Both the position numbers and the translations under genes were made by a program. Positions 27,491 to 36,974 of a stretch of DNA of 64,000 nt are shown piece after piece. The notes below the pieces were generated by a model, which was not told the origin of the DNA, did not search any database, and saw only the letters and a program-made list of their open reading frames with translations. Numbering within the stretch: position 1 is the first letter of the stretch; each line of letters starts with the position of its first letter. Source of the stretch: Streptomyces sp. MRC013 (lineage in GTDB: Bacteria; Actinomycetota; Actinomycetes; Streptomycetales; Streptomycetaceae); NCBI RefSeq assembly GCF_023614235.1, contig NZ_CP094264.1, forward strand, positions 4,154,001-4,218,000, read 5' to 3'.

Positions 27491-28554
27491 ATGCCGCTGA
27501 CCCCCGAGGACGTGCGGAACAAGCAGTTCACGACCGTCCGTCTCCGAGAAGGCTATGACGAGGACGAGGTCGATGCCTTTCTCGACGAGGTCGAGGCCGA
27601 GCTGACCCGCCTGCTCCGAGAGAACGAGGACCTGCGCGCGAAGCTGGCCGCCGCGACGCGCGCGGCCGCGCAGAGCCAGCAGCAGGCGATGCGCAAACCG
27701 CCGGAGCAGCAGGAGCGCCCCGTCGGTCCCGGCGGTCCGGTGCCCGCCGCCATATCGGGCCCGCCGGTCCAGCAGCAGCCCCCGCAGATGGGTCCCCCCA
27801 GCTGCCCGGTGGTGCCCCCCAGCTGCCGGCCGGTCCCAGCCACGGCGGACCGCAGGGTCCGCACGGCCCCGGGCCCATGCAGGGCGGTCCCATGGGCGGC
27901 CCGATGGGCGGCCCCATGGGCGGTCACGGTCCGGGGATGCCCCAGCAGGGGCCCGGCGGCGACAGCGCTGCGCGCGTCCTGTCGCTCGCCCAGCAGACCG
28001 CCGACCAGGCGATCGCGGAGGCCCGTTCCGAGGCCAACAAGATCGTCGGTGAGGCCCGGTCGCGCGCCGAGGGACTGGAGCGGGACGCCCGCGCCAAGGC
28101 CGACGCGCTGGAGCGGGACGCGCAGGAGAAGCACCGCGTCGCGATGGGTTCCCTGGAGTCCGCCCGCGCCACGCTGGAGCGCAAGGTCGAGGACCTGCGT
28201 GGCTTCGAGCGCGAGTACCGCACGCGGCTCAAGTCCTACCTGGAGAGCCAGCTGCGCCAGCTGGAGAGCCAGGGCGACGAGTCGCTGGCCCCGCCGCGCA
28301 CGCCGTCCGCGGCTCCGTCGCTGCCGCCGTCCCCGTCGATGGCGTCGGCCGGCGCGAGCGGCCCGTCGTACGGCGGGGGCCAGTCGATGGGTGGTGCCCC
28401 CACGATGGGCGGCGCCCCGTCCTACGGCGGCCAGCAGCAGATGTCGCCGGCCATGACGCAGCCGATGGCGCCGGTGCGGCCGCAGGCCCCGCAGCCGATG
28501 CAGCAGGCCCCGTCCCCGATGCGCGGTTTCCTCATCGACGAGGACGACAACTAG
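27491..28554 (+). CDS. divIVA: Polar growth protein DivIVA (frame broken as assembled)
   Basis: DivIVA marks hyphal tips and organises apical wall growth in Streptomyces, where it is essential. From ATG 27491 (GAGGTGAAGAAG upstream) the first frame gives the DivIVA N-terminal domain ([35 protein letters not shown]). It leaves frame in the Gln/Pro-rich linker at a run of six C (27794-27799). Adding one C continues into [13 protein letters not shown], a PMGGPMGG repeat, and then a long coiled coil from [19 protein letters not shown] to [13 protein letters not shown] Gly/Gln/Pro-rich tail ends FLIDEDDN. The restored length is 354 residues. The break is most likely a sequence error. Confidence 0.92.
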
Positions 28555-28574
28555 GAGCCGAAGGCAGTCGGCGA

Positions 28575-28610
28575 GGGCCGGGCCCGGGACACACGTCCCG
28601 GGCCCGGCCC
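28575..28610 (+). terminator. Terminator after divIVA
   Basis: Perfect 16-bp stem (28575-28590 with 28595-28610) with loop ACAC, followed by GTTTCC, 21 bases after the divIVA stop. It ends the dcw transcript. Confidence 0.88.
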
Positions 28611-28629
28611 GTTTCCGTCCCGCGCGGCG

Positions 28630-28679
28630 GCGACCCGTGCCCCCGCACCGGGGCTTGGCGGTGCGGGGGCACGGGTCGC
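28630..28679 (-). terminator. Terminator after ileS
   Basis: Perfect 20-bp stem (28630-28649 with 28660-28679) with a 10-base loop, four bases beyond the ileS stop on the minus strand. It sits back to back with the divIVA terminator. Confidence 0.88.
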
Positions 28680-28683
28680 GGGA

Positions 28684-31600
28684 CTACGGCGTCCTGCGGA
28701 GGCGGAAGGTCAGGGACAGCGCCTCGTCGGTGAACGGCTCGCCGAACGACCCGTCCCCCTCGCCGCGCGCGAGGTCCGTGGCGAGGACCTCCTCGGCGAT
28801 GAGCCCGGCGTGCCCCTCCAGGGCGGACGCGACCTCGGGGTCCGTCGACGACCAGCGCAGCGCGATGCGGTCCGCGACGTCCAGGCCGCTGTTCTTCCGC
28901 GCCTCCTGGATCAGCCGGATGGCGTCGCGGGCCAGGCCCGCCAGGCGCAGCTCCGGGGTGATCTCCAGGTCGAGGGCGACCGTCGCGCCGGCGTCGGAGG
29001 CCACCGACCAGCCCTCGCGGGGGGTTTCGGTGACGACGACCTCCTCGGGCGTGAGGGTGATCGTCTCGCCGCCGACCTCCAGCGTCGCCCGGCCCTCGCG
29101 CAGCGCCAGCGACAGCGCGGCGGCGTCGGCCTCGGCGATCGCCCTGGCGACGTCCTGGACGCCCTTGCCGAACCGCTTGCCCAGGGGCCGGAAGTTGGCC
29201 TTGGCGGTCGTGTCGACCAGGGAACCGCCCACCTCGGACAGGGAGGCCAGCGACGAGACGTTCAGCTCCTCGGTGATCTGGGCGTGCAGCTCGGGGCCCA
29301 GCGACTCGAAGCCGGGCGCGGCCACCAGCGCCCGCGACAGCGGCTGCCGGGTCTTCACGCCGGACTCCGCGCGCGTGGCGCGTCCCAGCTCGACCAGCCG
29401 CCGGACGAGCGCCATCTGCTGCGACAGCGCCGGGTCGATCGCCGACGGGTCCGCCTCGGGCCAGGTCGACAGGTGGACCGACTCGGGGGCCTCCGGCGTC
29501 ACCGGCACCACCAGGTCCTGCCAGACCCGCTCGGTGATGAACGGGGTCAGCGGGGCCATCAGGCGCGTGACGGTCTCCACGACCTCGTGGAGCGTGCGCA
29601 GCGCGCCCTTGTCACCCTGCCAGAACCGGCGCCGGGACCGGCGCACGTACCAGTTGGACAGGTCGTCCACGAACGCGGAGAGCAGCTTGCCGGCGCGCTG
29701 CGTGTCGTACGCCTCCAGCGCCTGCGTCACCCGGTCGGTCAGCGTGTGCAGCTCGCTCAGCAGCCAGCGGTCCAGGACGGCGCGCTCGGCCGGGGCCGGG
29801 TCGGCGCCGGACGGGGCCCAGCCCGCCGTGCGCGCGTACAGGGCCTGGAAGGCGACCGTGTTCCAGTAGGTGAGGAGCGTCTTGCGGACGACCTCCTGGA
29901 TGGTGCCGTGGCCGACGCGGCGGGCCGCCCACGGGGAGCCGCCGGCCGCCATGAACCAGCGCACCGCGTCCGCGCCGTGCTGGTCCATCAACGGGATCGG
30001 CTGGAGGATGTTGCCCAGGTGCTTGGACATCTTGCGGCCGTCCTCGGCGAGGATGTGGCCCAGGCACACGACGTTCTCGTAGCTCGACCGGTCGAAGACG
30101 AGGGTGCCGACGGCCATCAGCGTGTAGAACCAGCCGCGGGTCTGGTCGATGGCCTCGGAGATGAACTGCGCCGGGTAGCGCTTCTCGAACAGCTCCTTGT
30201 TCCTGTACGGGTAGCCCCACTGCGCGAACGGCATCGAGCCCGAGTCGTACCAGGCGTCGATGACCTCCGGCACGCGGGTCGCGGTGAGCGCGCAGCCCTC
30301 GTGGGTGCAGCCGAACGCGACGTCGTCGATGTAGGGGCGGTGCGGGTCCAGTTCCGACTGGTCCGCACCGGTCAGGTCGGTCAGCTCCGCGCGCGAGCCG
30401 ACGCATGTGAGGTGGCCCTCCTCGCAGCGCCAGATCGGCAGCGGGGTGCCCCAGTAGCGGTTGCGGGAGAGCGCCCAGTCGACGTTGTTGTCCAGCCAGT
30501 CGCCGAAGCGGCCGTGCTTGACGGAGTCCGGGAACCAGTTGGTCGCCTCGTTCTCCTCCAGGAGCCGGTCCTTGACGGCCGTGGTGCGGATGTACCAGGA
30601 CGGCTGCGCGTAGTACAGCAGCGCCGTGTGGCAGCGCCAGCAGTGCGGGTAGCTGTGCTCGTACGCGATGTGCCGGAACAGCAGGCCGCGCGCGTCGAGG
30701 TCGGCGGTGAGCGCCTCGTCGGCCTTCTTGAAGAACGCGCCGCCGACGAGCGGGACGTCCTCCTCGAAGGTGCCGTCGGGGCGGACCGGGTTGACGACCG
30801 GCAGGCCGTAGGCGCGGCAGACCCTGAGGTCGTCCTCACCGAAGGCGGGGGCCTGGTGGACCAGGCCCGTGCCGTCCTCGGTGGTGACGTACCCGGCGTT
30901 GACGACGAAGTGCGCGGCCTGGGGGAAATCCACCAGCTCGAACGGGCGCCGGTAGGTCCACCGCTCCATCTCCGCGCCCGTGAACGTCGGGCCGGTGGCC
31001 TCCCAGCCCTCGCCGAGGGCCTTCTCCAGCAGCGGCCGGGCGACGACGAGCTTCTCCCGGCCGTCCGTCGCCACCACGTACGTCACGTCGGGGTGGGCGG
31101 CGACCGCCGTGTTGGACACCAGCGTCCAGGGGGTCGTCGTCCACACCACCAGGGAGGCCTCGCCCGCCAGGGGGCCGGAGGTCAGCGGGAAGCGGACGTA
31201 GACGGAGGGGTCGACCACCGTCTCGTAGCCCTGCGCCAGCTCGTGGTCCGACAGGCCCGTGCCGCAGCGGGGGCACCAGGGGGCGACGCGGTGGTCCTGG
31301 ACCAGCAGGCCCTTGTCGAAGATCTGCTTCAGCGACCACCACACGGACTCGATGTACTCGGGGTCCATGGTCCGGTAGGCGTCGTCCAGGTCGACCCAGT
31401 AGCCCATGCGGGTCGTCAGCTCGGCGAACGCGTCGGTGTGCCGGGTCACGGACTCGCGGCACCGGGCGTTGAACTCGGCGATCCCGTACGCCTCGATGTC
31501 CTTCTTGCCGGAGAAGCCCAGCTCCTTCTCGACGGCGAGCTCCACGGGCAGGCCGTGGCAGTCCCAGCCCGCCTTGCGGGCCACGTGGTAACCGCGCATG

Positions 31601-31824
31601 GTCCGGAAGCGGGGGAAGACGTCCTTGAAGACGCGGGCCTCGATGTGGTGGGCGCCCGGCATCCCGTTGGCCGTGGGCGGGCCCTCGTAGAAGACCCACT
31701 CGGGGCGGCCCTCGGACCGTTCGAGGCTCTTGGCGAAGACCTTGCCCTCGCGCCAGAAGTCGAGCACGGCGTGCTCGAGGGCGGGCAGGTCGATCTGGGC
31801 GGGCACCTGGCGGTACTGCGACAT
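28684..31824 (-). CDS. ileS: Isoleucyl-tRNA synthetase
   Basis: 1046 residues from ATG 31824 (GGAGGA upstream). It charges tRNA-Ile. The class I signature is visible as GPPTANGMPGAHHIEARVFK (a HIGH variant: PGAHH-type) and the KMSKHLGN form of KMSKS. The connective editing domain contains VVWTTTPWTLVSNTAVA and the synthetase core WDCHGLPVELAVEKELG. The C-terminal part holds the anticodon-binding helices (NWYVRRSRRRFWQG). The sequence resembles the long, eukaryote-like IleRS class common in actinobacteria, some members of which tolerate mupirocin; sensitivity cannot be judged here. Expression is controlled by the T-box leader just upstream. Confidence 0.96.
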   Translation of the reverse strand: MSQYRQVPAQIDLPALEHAVLDFWREGKVFAKSLERSEGRPEWVFYEGPPTANGMPGAHHIEARVFKDVFPRFRTMRGYHVARKAGWDCHGLPVELAVEKELGFSGKKDIEAYGIAEFNARCRESVTRHTDAFAELTTRMGYWVDLDDAYRTMDPEYIESVWWSLKQIFDKGLLVQDHRVAPWCPRCGTGLSDHELAQGYETVVDPSVYVRFPLTSGPLAGEASLVVWTTTPWTLVSNTAVAAHPDVTYVVATDGREKLVVARPLLEKALGEGWEATGPTFTGAEMERWTYRRPFELVDFPQAAHFVVNAGYVTTEDGTGLVHQAPAFGEDDLRVCRAYGLPVVNPVRPDGTFEEDVPLVGGAFFKKADEALTADLDARGLLFRHIAYEHSYPHCWRCHTALLYYAQPSWYIRTTAVKDRLLEENEATNWFPDSVKHGRFGDWLDNNVDWALSRNRYWGTPLPIWRCEEGHLTCVGSRAELTDLTGADQSELDPHRPYIDDVAFGCTHEGCALTATRVPEVIDAWYDSGSMPFAQWGYPYRNKELFEKRYPAQFISEAIDQTRGWFYTLMAVGTLVFDRSSYENVVCLGHILAEDGRKMSKHLGNILQPIPLMDQHGADAVRWFMAAGGSPWAARRVGHGTIQEVVRKTLLTYWNTVAFQALYARTAGWAPSGADPAPAERAVLDRWLLSELHTLTDRVTQALEAYDTQRAGKLLSAFVDDLSNWYVRRSRRRFWQGDKGALRTLHEVVETVTRLMAPLTPFITERVWQDLVVPVTPEAPESVHLSTWPEADPSAIDPALSQQMALVRRLVELGRATRAESGVKTRQPLSRALVAAPGFESLGPELHAQITEELNVSSLASLSEVGGSLVDTTAKANFRPLGKRFGKGVQDVARAIAEADAAALSLALREGRATLEVGGETITLTPEEVVVTETPREGWSVASDAGATVALDLEITPELRLAGLARDAIRLIQEARKNSGLDVADRIALRWSSTDPEVASALEGHAGLIAEEVLATDLARGEGDGSFGEPFTDEALSLTFRLRRTP

Positions 31825-31847
31825 CGGGTCCTCCGGCGGACAGGTTC

Positions 31848-32092
31848 GTCGTTCCGTCGGAGGGACGAGAGCGCGTGCTCCCGCGGTACCACCCTCCTTG
31901 GCACCGGGCACACCGGCCCGGAGCCCCCTCGTTCGGGTCGCGAAGCCGGTTCTACTGACCTTGTGCCCGCGGGCGGGGCCCACCGTCCAAGGCGTTCTTC
32001 CGGCGGCTCCGGGGTGATGCTTCACGTCGGGCTCGCCCCCGGGCTCTCACCGTCCCCGGATCGCTCACGGCCGCGTGCGACGTTACTCGTCC
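31848..32092 (-). promoter_or_regulatory. Isoleucine T-box riboswitch in the ileS leader
   Basis: On the minus strand the leader carries the T-box core AGGGTGGTACCGCGGG (31895-31880), whose UGGU bulge pairs with the uncharged tRNA 3' end. Further 5' is an ATC triplet (32018-32016) in the stretch GTGAAGCATCACCCC, the expected Ile specifier. The leader opens near GACGAGTAACGTCG (about 32091). A CCCTCCG stretch shortly after the core can pair with the ileS ribosome binding site (CGGAGGA), and there is no terminator-like U tract. This points to the translational control known for actinobacterial ileS T-boxes. The remaining gap to 32381 should hold divergent promoters. Confidence 0.93.
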
Positions 32093-32381
32093 CCATCCAC
32101 GCCTTTCGCTGCGCCCAGTGTACGGGCCCGCGCCGACCCCGGCCGACACGCCGTCCGGGCACGGCGGGGCGGGGAGGGCGGAACGGGCGCGGGGGCGCGA
32201 CCGGCCCGGAGCGGGGCGTCCGCCCGGCGGCCGGCGGGCCGGGCGCACGGCGCGCGGGCTCGACTGGTCGGGTACCGGGTGTCCGGTACGGGCGGCGTGC
32301 CCAGTTGCCGCGGGACCGGAGTCGATTTATCGTCCCAGCACGATTCGCGAGCAAGATCACAATATGTGAAGGGGCCGCGGC

Positions 32382-33615
32382 ATGGTGGCGAAGAGGACCG
32401 CAGTCGAGAGGGCGGCGTCGGCGCGGTCGGCACCGGGCGGGGCCACGGGCGGTGGGAAGGCACCGGCGACCGCGGCCGGGGCGGCGGCGTCCGAGGACGC
32501 TCCCGCCCCGGAGCGGGCGGCGCGGAAGGCCCCGCGGAAGACGGCGCCCGCAGAGGGGGCGCCGCGGGAGGGGGCCGCCGGGGAGCCGCCGCCCGCGGAC
32601 GCGGGCGGGGCGCCGGCCCGGAAGCGGGCCGCCGGCGGGTCCCCCTCCGGGAGGGCGGCCCGCACGGGGGGAGAGGACCGCCCGGAAGGCCGCGCCGCGG
32701 GGGACGGCCGCCGGGAGGGCGGCGGATCCGGAGGGAGCCGCGGCCGGGAAGGCGGCCGCCCGGACGGAGGCGCGTTCCCGGAAGGCGGCCGCGGCGAAGG
32801 CGGCGGGGGCGGGCGCGGAGGAGGCCTCCGCCGGGAGGAGGACGGGCCGGAAGGCGCCCGCCCGGAAGGAGGCGGCGGGGGCGGGCGCGGAGGAGGTGGC
32901 CGCCGGGAGGAGGCCGCTGGTCGGCGAGCCCGGCCCCAAGGAGCTGGCCGCCCCGGGGCCGCCCGCCGGGGAGCCCGCTGCTCCCGGAGCGGCCGGCGCG
33001 ACCGCGACCGGCGGGGGAACGGCCGCCGGGGTGTTCGGCGGCGCCGGGGCGGGTAAAGCGGCTGGGGCCGCCCATACGGGTGGGAAGAGGGCCGCCGGAG
33101 ACGCGGCGGACACCGAACAGACGGGAGCCAGGACCGTGGCAGCGAAGAAGACGGCGGACGTGACCGCGGCGGTCGGTGTGGCCATGCCCACGGCCCGCGG
33201 TGTCGCCGAGGCGGAGCCGCAGGGGCTCGCCGTACGGCCGGGCGAGGAACCGTGGACGCCGGAGGAGGTGGCGGAGGCCCGCGCCGGGCTGGAGGGCGAG
33301 GCCCGCCGCCTGCAGGAGGAACTCGCCGCGTCCGAGGAGGCCCTCTCCGGGCTGATGCGGGACTCCGGTGAGGGCGCCGGGCACGACGAGGCGGACACGG
33401 GCACCAAGAACATCACGCGCGAGCACGAGATGGCGCTCGCCGCGAACGCCCGCGCGACCCTGGAGCAGACCGAGCACGCCCTCCAGCGGCTGGACGCCGG
33501 GACGTACGGGCTGTGCGAGGTCTGCGGCAGGCCCATCGGCAAGGCCCGCATGCAGGCGTTCCCGCGGGCCACCCTCTGCGTGGAGGACAAGCAGAAGCAG
33601 GAGCGGCGCGGCTGA
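32382..33615 (+). CDS. TraR/DksA-family zinc-finger protein with long Ala-rich N-terminus (frame broken as assembled)
   Basis: ATG 32382 opens MVAKRTAVERAASARSAPGG and an Ala/Lys/Pro-rich low-complexity region. At or near a run of six G (32666-32671) the useful frame changes to one reading RTARKAAPRGTAAGRAADPE and further Ala/Lys repeats. That frame continues to the conserved domain: EEPWTPEEVAEARAGLE, DTGTKNITREHEMALAANA, then LDAGTYGLCEVCGRPIGKARM. Rejoining needs one base fewer or two more. The finger is CxxC then LCVEDKQ, so the fourth Cys of the usual four-Cys knuckle is Asp. DksA-like proteins bind RNA polymerase; whether this one does is unknown. It precedes lspA. Confidence 0.82.
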
Positions 33616-33672
33616 CCCGCAGGCGTGTGCCGTACTCTCGTCCCAGTCAGGCACCTAGGTTGAGGGACTCAC

Positions 33673-34233
33673 GTGACAGAGGCGGAGTACGGCACCGGCA
33701 CGCCGGACGTTGACGACGGGACCGAGGTGCCCGACGAGCGGCCCGGGGGCCGGCGCAGGGTCGCGGCGCTCCTCGCCGTCGCCCTCGTCGCCTATCTGCT
33801 GGACCTCGGCAGCAAGATGCTCGTCGTGGCGAAGCTGGAGCACCGCGACCCGATCGTGGTCGTCGAGGGCCTGCTGAAGTTCGAGGCCGTGCGGAACCCG
33901 GGCGCGGCGTTCGGCATCGGCGAGGCGTTCACCGCCGTCTTCACCGTGATCGCGGCCGTCGTGATCGTCGTGATCGTGCGGCTGGCGCGCAGGCTGTACA
34001 GCCTGCCCTGGGCGATCGCGCTGGGCCTGCTGCTGGGCGGCGCGCTCGGCAACCTCACCGACCGGGTCTTCCGCGCGCCCGGTGTGTTCGAGGGCGCCGT
34101 GGTCGACTTCATCGCGCCGGCGCACTTCGCGGTGTTCAACCTCGCGGACTCGGCGATCGTCTGCGGCGGCTTCCTCATCGTGATCCTCTCCTTCAGGGGG
34201 CTGGACCCCGACGGGACCGTCCACAGGGACTGA
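33673..34233 (+). CDS. lspA: Lipoprotein signal peptidase (signal peptidase II)
   Basis: 186 residues from GTG 33673. LspA cleaves prolipoproteins at the lipobox Cys after lipid attachment. After an acidic N-terminal extension of about 28 residues there are four membrane helices ([20 protein letters not shown] and so on). The catalytic Asp pair lies in [16 protein letters not shown] and [15 protein letters not shown], and [15 protein letters not shown] is the conserved loop. Streptomyces often have the signal peptidase next to rluD, as here; a 65-base gap separates them. Confidence 0.95.
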   Translation: MTEAEYGTGTPDVDDGTEVPDERPGGRRRVAALLAVALVAYLLDLGSKMLVVAKLEHRDPIVVVEGLLKFEAVRNPGAAFGIGEAFTAVFTVIAAVVIVVIVRLARRLYSLPWAIALGLLLGGALGNLTDRVFRAPGVFEGAVVDFIAPAHFAVFNLADSAIVCGGFLIVILSFRGLDPDGTVHRD

Positions 34234-34298
34234 GCGGCCGGGCCCGGACCGCCCGCGGGACCGACCGGGCGGGGCCGCGGACAAGGCATACTCGACGG

Positions 34299-35240
34299 GT
34301 GAGCACGATTCCCGAGATCCGTACGCTGCCCGTTCCCGACGGCCTGGAGGGCGAGCGCGTCGACGCCGCCATCGCCCGCATGTTCGGCTTCTCCCGCACG
34401 AAGGCGGCCGAGCTGGCCTCCGCCGGGAAGGTCCTCGTCGACGGTGCCGTCGTCGGCAAGTCCGAGCGGGTCACGGGCGGCGCCTGGCTCGAGGTCGAGA
34501 TGCCCGGCGCGCCCGCGCCGGTGCAGGTCGTCGCGGAGCCGGTGGAGGGCATGGAGATCGTCCACGACGACGACGACATCGTCGTGGTCGTGAAGCCGGT
34601 CGGCGTCGCCGCCCACCCCAGCCCGGGCTGGACCGGGACGACCGTGATCGGCGGCCTCGCCGCCGCCGGGTACCGGATCTCCACCTCGGGGGCCGCCGAG
34701 CGCCAGGGCATCGTGCACCGCCTCGACGTGGGCACGTCCGGCCTGATGGTCGTCGCCAAGTCGGAGCGGGCCTACACGCTGCTGAAGGCGCAGTTCCGCG
34801 AGCGGGTCGTCGACAAGCGGTACCACGCGCTGGTGCAGGGCCACCCCGACCCGCTGAGCGGCACGATCGACGCGCCCATCGGCCGCCACCCGAACCACGA
34901 CTACAAGTGGGCCGTCACCGCCGAGGGCAAGCCCTCCGTCACGCACTACGACCTGGTGGAGGCGTACCGGGCCGCGTCCCTGCTGGACGTCAAGCTGGAG
35001 ACGGGCCGGACGCACCAGATCCGCGTCCACATGGCGGCGCACCGCCATCCCTGCGTCGGCGACCTGACCTACGGCGCCGACCCGACGCTCGCCAAGCGGC
35101 TCCGCCTCACCCGCCAGTGGCTGCACGCCGTGCGCCTCGGCTTCGAGCACCCGTCGGACGGCCGGTGGGTGGAGTTCGCGAGCGACTACCCCGCCGACCT
35201 CCGGCACGCGCTGGACACCATCGCCGCGGAGAGCGCGTGA
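34299..35240 (+). CDS. RluA/RluD-family 23S rRNA pseudouridine synthase
   Basis: 313 residues from GTG 34299. It has an N-terminal S4 RNA-binding domain ([37 protein letters not shown]), then the RluA-type catalytic domain with [17 protein letters not shown], where the Asp of HRLD is the nucleophile. [22 protein letters not shown] is the other diagnostic stretch (seen as [13 protein letters not shown] then AHRHPCVGD). The likely targets are uridines of 23S rRNA as for RluD, but the exact site cannot be deduced. The stop overlaps the GNAT gene start. Confidence 0.93.
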   Translation: MSTIPEIRTLPVPDGLEGERVDAAIARMFGFSRTKAAELASAGKVLVDGAVVGKSERVTGGAWLEVEMPGAPAPVQVVAEPVEGMEIVHDDDDIVVVVKPVGVAAHPSPGWTGTTVIGGLAAAGYRISTSGAAERQGIVHRLDVGTSGLMVVAKSERAYTLLKAQFRERVVDKRYHALVQGHPDPLSGTIDAPIGRHPNHDYKWAVTAEGKPSVTHYDLVEAYRAASLLDVKLETGRTHQIRVHMAAHRHPCVGDLTYGADPTLAKRLRLTRQWLHAVRLGFEHPSDGRWVEFASDYPADLRHALDTIAAESA

Positions 35241-35704
35241 CCGCCTACGAGGTCCGGGAGGCACTGGACGACGAGGACCGCGAGGCGGCCTTCGCGGTCC
35301 GCCGCGAGGTCTTCGTCGTCGAGCAGGGGGTCCCCGAGGAGATCGAGTACGACGCGCACGACGCGACGGCCGTGCACGTCCTGGCCGTCCGCACCGCCGA
35401 CGGCGCCGCCCTCGGCACGGGCCGGCTCCTGTACGGGCCGGACGCCGCAGACCGCACGGGCGGTGAGGACGGGGTGGGCGCGCTCGGCCGCCTCGCCGTC
35501 ACGCGGGCCGCCCGCGGCCTCGGCGTGGGCGCGGCGCTCGTACGGGCCGTCGAGGAGGCGGCGCGGGCGCGCGGCCTCGGGGCGGTGGACCTGCACGCGC
35601 AGACCCACGCGCTGGGCTTCTACGAGCGGCTGGGGTACGAGGCGTACGGCCCGGAGTTCCCCGACGCGGGGATGCCCCACCGGGCGATGCGCCGAAGGCT
35701 CTGA
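35237..35704 (+). CDS. GNAT-family N-acetyltransferase
   Basis: 155 residues from GTG 35237, overlapping the preceding stop. It looks like the ElaA/YjcF-type [25 protein letters not shown] at the N-terminus (shown here as [13 protein letters not shown] and VPEEIEYD), [10 protein letters not shown], then the acetyl-CoA loop [21 protein letters not shown], and [20 protein letters not shown]. The acceptor is unknown. Likely co-translated with the pseudouridine synthase. Confidence 0.9.
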   Translation: MTAYEVREALDDEDREAAFAVRREVFVVEQGVPEEIEYDAHDATAVHVLAVRTADGAALGTGRLLYGPDAADRTGGEDGVGALGRLAVTRAARGLGVGAALVRAVEEAARARGLGAVDLHAQTHALGFYERLGYEAYGPEFPDAGMPHRAMRRRL

Positions 35705-35779
35705 CCCGCGTCCGCGCCGTCCGCGGACGCTCCGGCCCGGTGCGCCCGCGACCGGCGCCCGGTCCGGCGGGGCGTGCGG

Positions 35780-36946
35780 TCAGGGGCGCCGGCCCGGAGC
35801 CCGGCTCCGGCCCGGCCCGCCGTCCCGGTTCCGCGCGGGGCTCCGGCCGCCGTCCGCGGCGAGGACGTGCCCGGTGTCGCGGTCCCGGTCCGCGTCGCGG
35901 CCCGCGCCCCGCTCGGGGGTGATGGTGGTGGCCAGGCGGGGCAGCGCGTACGGATGGTGCTCGTACAGCCAGGCGATCAACTGCTCCCGCACGTCGCACC
36001 GCAGGTTCCACACGTCGTCGGCGTTCCGCGCGGTGACCACCGCCCGCACCACCATCGTGCTCGGCGTGGTGTCCGTCACCACCAGCGACCAGGCCCGCCC
36101 GTCCCAGTCGGGGGACTTCTCCAGGAGTTCGCGGAGGCGCTCGCGCATCAGTCCGACGGGGGCCGTGTGGTCGAGGTGGAAGTAGACGGTTCCGGTGATC
36201 TGGGCACCGCCCCGGGACCAGTTCTCGAAGGGCCTGCTGGTGAAGTACGAGACGGGCATGGTGAGTCGGCGCTCGTCCCAGGTGCGCACGGTGAGGAAGG
36301 TCAGCGTGACCTCCTCGACGACACCCCACTCGCCGTCCACGACCACGGTGTCCCCTATGCGGACCATGTCGCCGAAGGCGATCTGGAACCCGGCGAAGAC
36401 GTTGCTGAGCGTCGACTGCGCCGCCACGCCGGCGACGATGCCGATGATGCCGGCGGACGCCAGCATCGAGGTGCCGACCGCCCGGAAGTCCGGGAACGTC
36501 AGCAGCATCGCCGCCACCGCGACCACCCCGACCACGGCGGTGACGATCCGCATGATCAGTGTGACCTGCGTCCGGACGCGGCGCAGCCGGTCGAGGTGCC
36601 GGGTCGTCGCGGCGTACCGCGCGTACGTCGCCTCGACGACCGCCGACGCGATGCGCACCACCAGCCAGGCGCTCGCACCGATCAGCACGAGCGTCAGCCC
36701 CCGGCCGATGCCCACCGCGTGGTCCCTGATGACCCCCCACGCCGTCTCCCGGTACGCGCCGCGCAGCAGCCCGGCCAGCATGACCACCCGGAGGGGTATC
36801 CGGCAGCGGCGCAGCAGCCCCCACAGGGGGGTCTCGGGGTGGCGGCAGTCGGCGCGTCTCAGCAGCACGTCGGCGGCCCAGCCGACGAGCAGGGTGAGCA
36901 CGACCGAACCACCGAGGACGGTCAGCGGACGCAGTACGTTCTCCAT
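35780..36946 (-). CDS. MscS-family mechanosensitive ion channel
   Basis: 388 residues from ATG 36946 (MENVLRPLTVLGGSVVL). Four hydrophobic helices precede the MscS domain: the pore-lining helix ASAGIIGIVAGVAAQSTLSN, then VFAGFQIAFGDMVRIGDTVV and GVVEEVTLTFLTVRTWDERR, and the loop PVSYFTSRPFENWS. The C-terminal 45 residues are Arg/Gly-rich and probably disordered. Channels of this type open under membrane tension to release solutes on osmotic downshift. It is monocistronic, with a decayed gene upstream on the other strand. Confidence 0.92.
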   Translation of the reverse strand: MENVLRPLTVLGGSVVLTLLVGWAADVLLRRADCRHPETPLWGLLRRCRIPLRVVMLAGLLRGAYRETAWGVIRDHAVGIGRGLTLVLIGASAWLVVRIASAVVEATYARYAATTRHLDRLRRVRTQVTLIMRIVTAVVGVVAVAAMLLTFPDFRAVGTSMLASAGIIGIVAGVAAQSTLSNVFAGFQIAFGDMVRIGDTVVVDGEWGVVEEVTLTFLTVRTWDERRLTMPVSYFTSRPFENWSRGGAQITGTVYFHLDHTAPVGLMRERLRELLEKSPDWDGRAWSLVVTDTTPSTMVVRAVVTARNADDVWNLRCDVREQLIAWLYEHHPYALPRLATTITPERGAGRDADRDRDTGHVLAADGGRSPARNRDGGPGRSRAPGRRP

Positions 36947-36974
36947 GGCTCCGAACCCAGGGCGGGTGGTGGGA

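Noticed and set aside
28810..33615. A 1,600-codon plus-strand frame across ileS
   Set aside because: It is antisense to ileS and its T-box leader; only the last part, from about 32670, belongs to the DksA-like gene.
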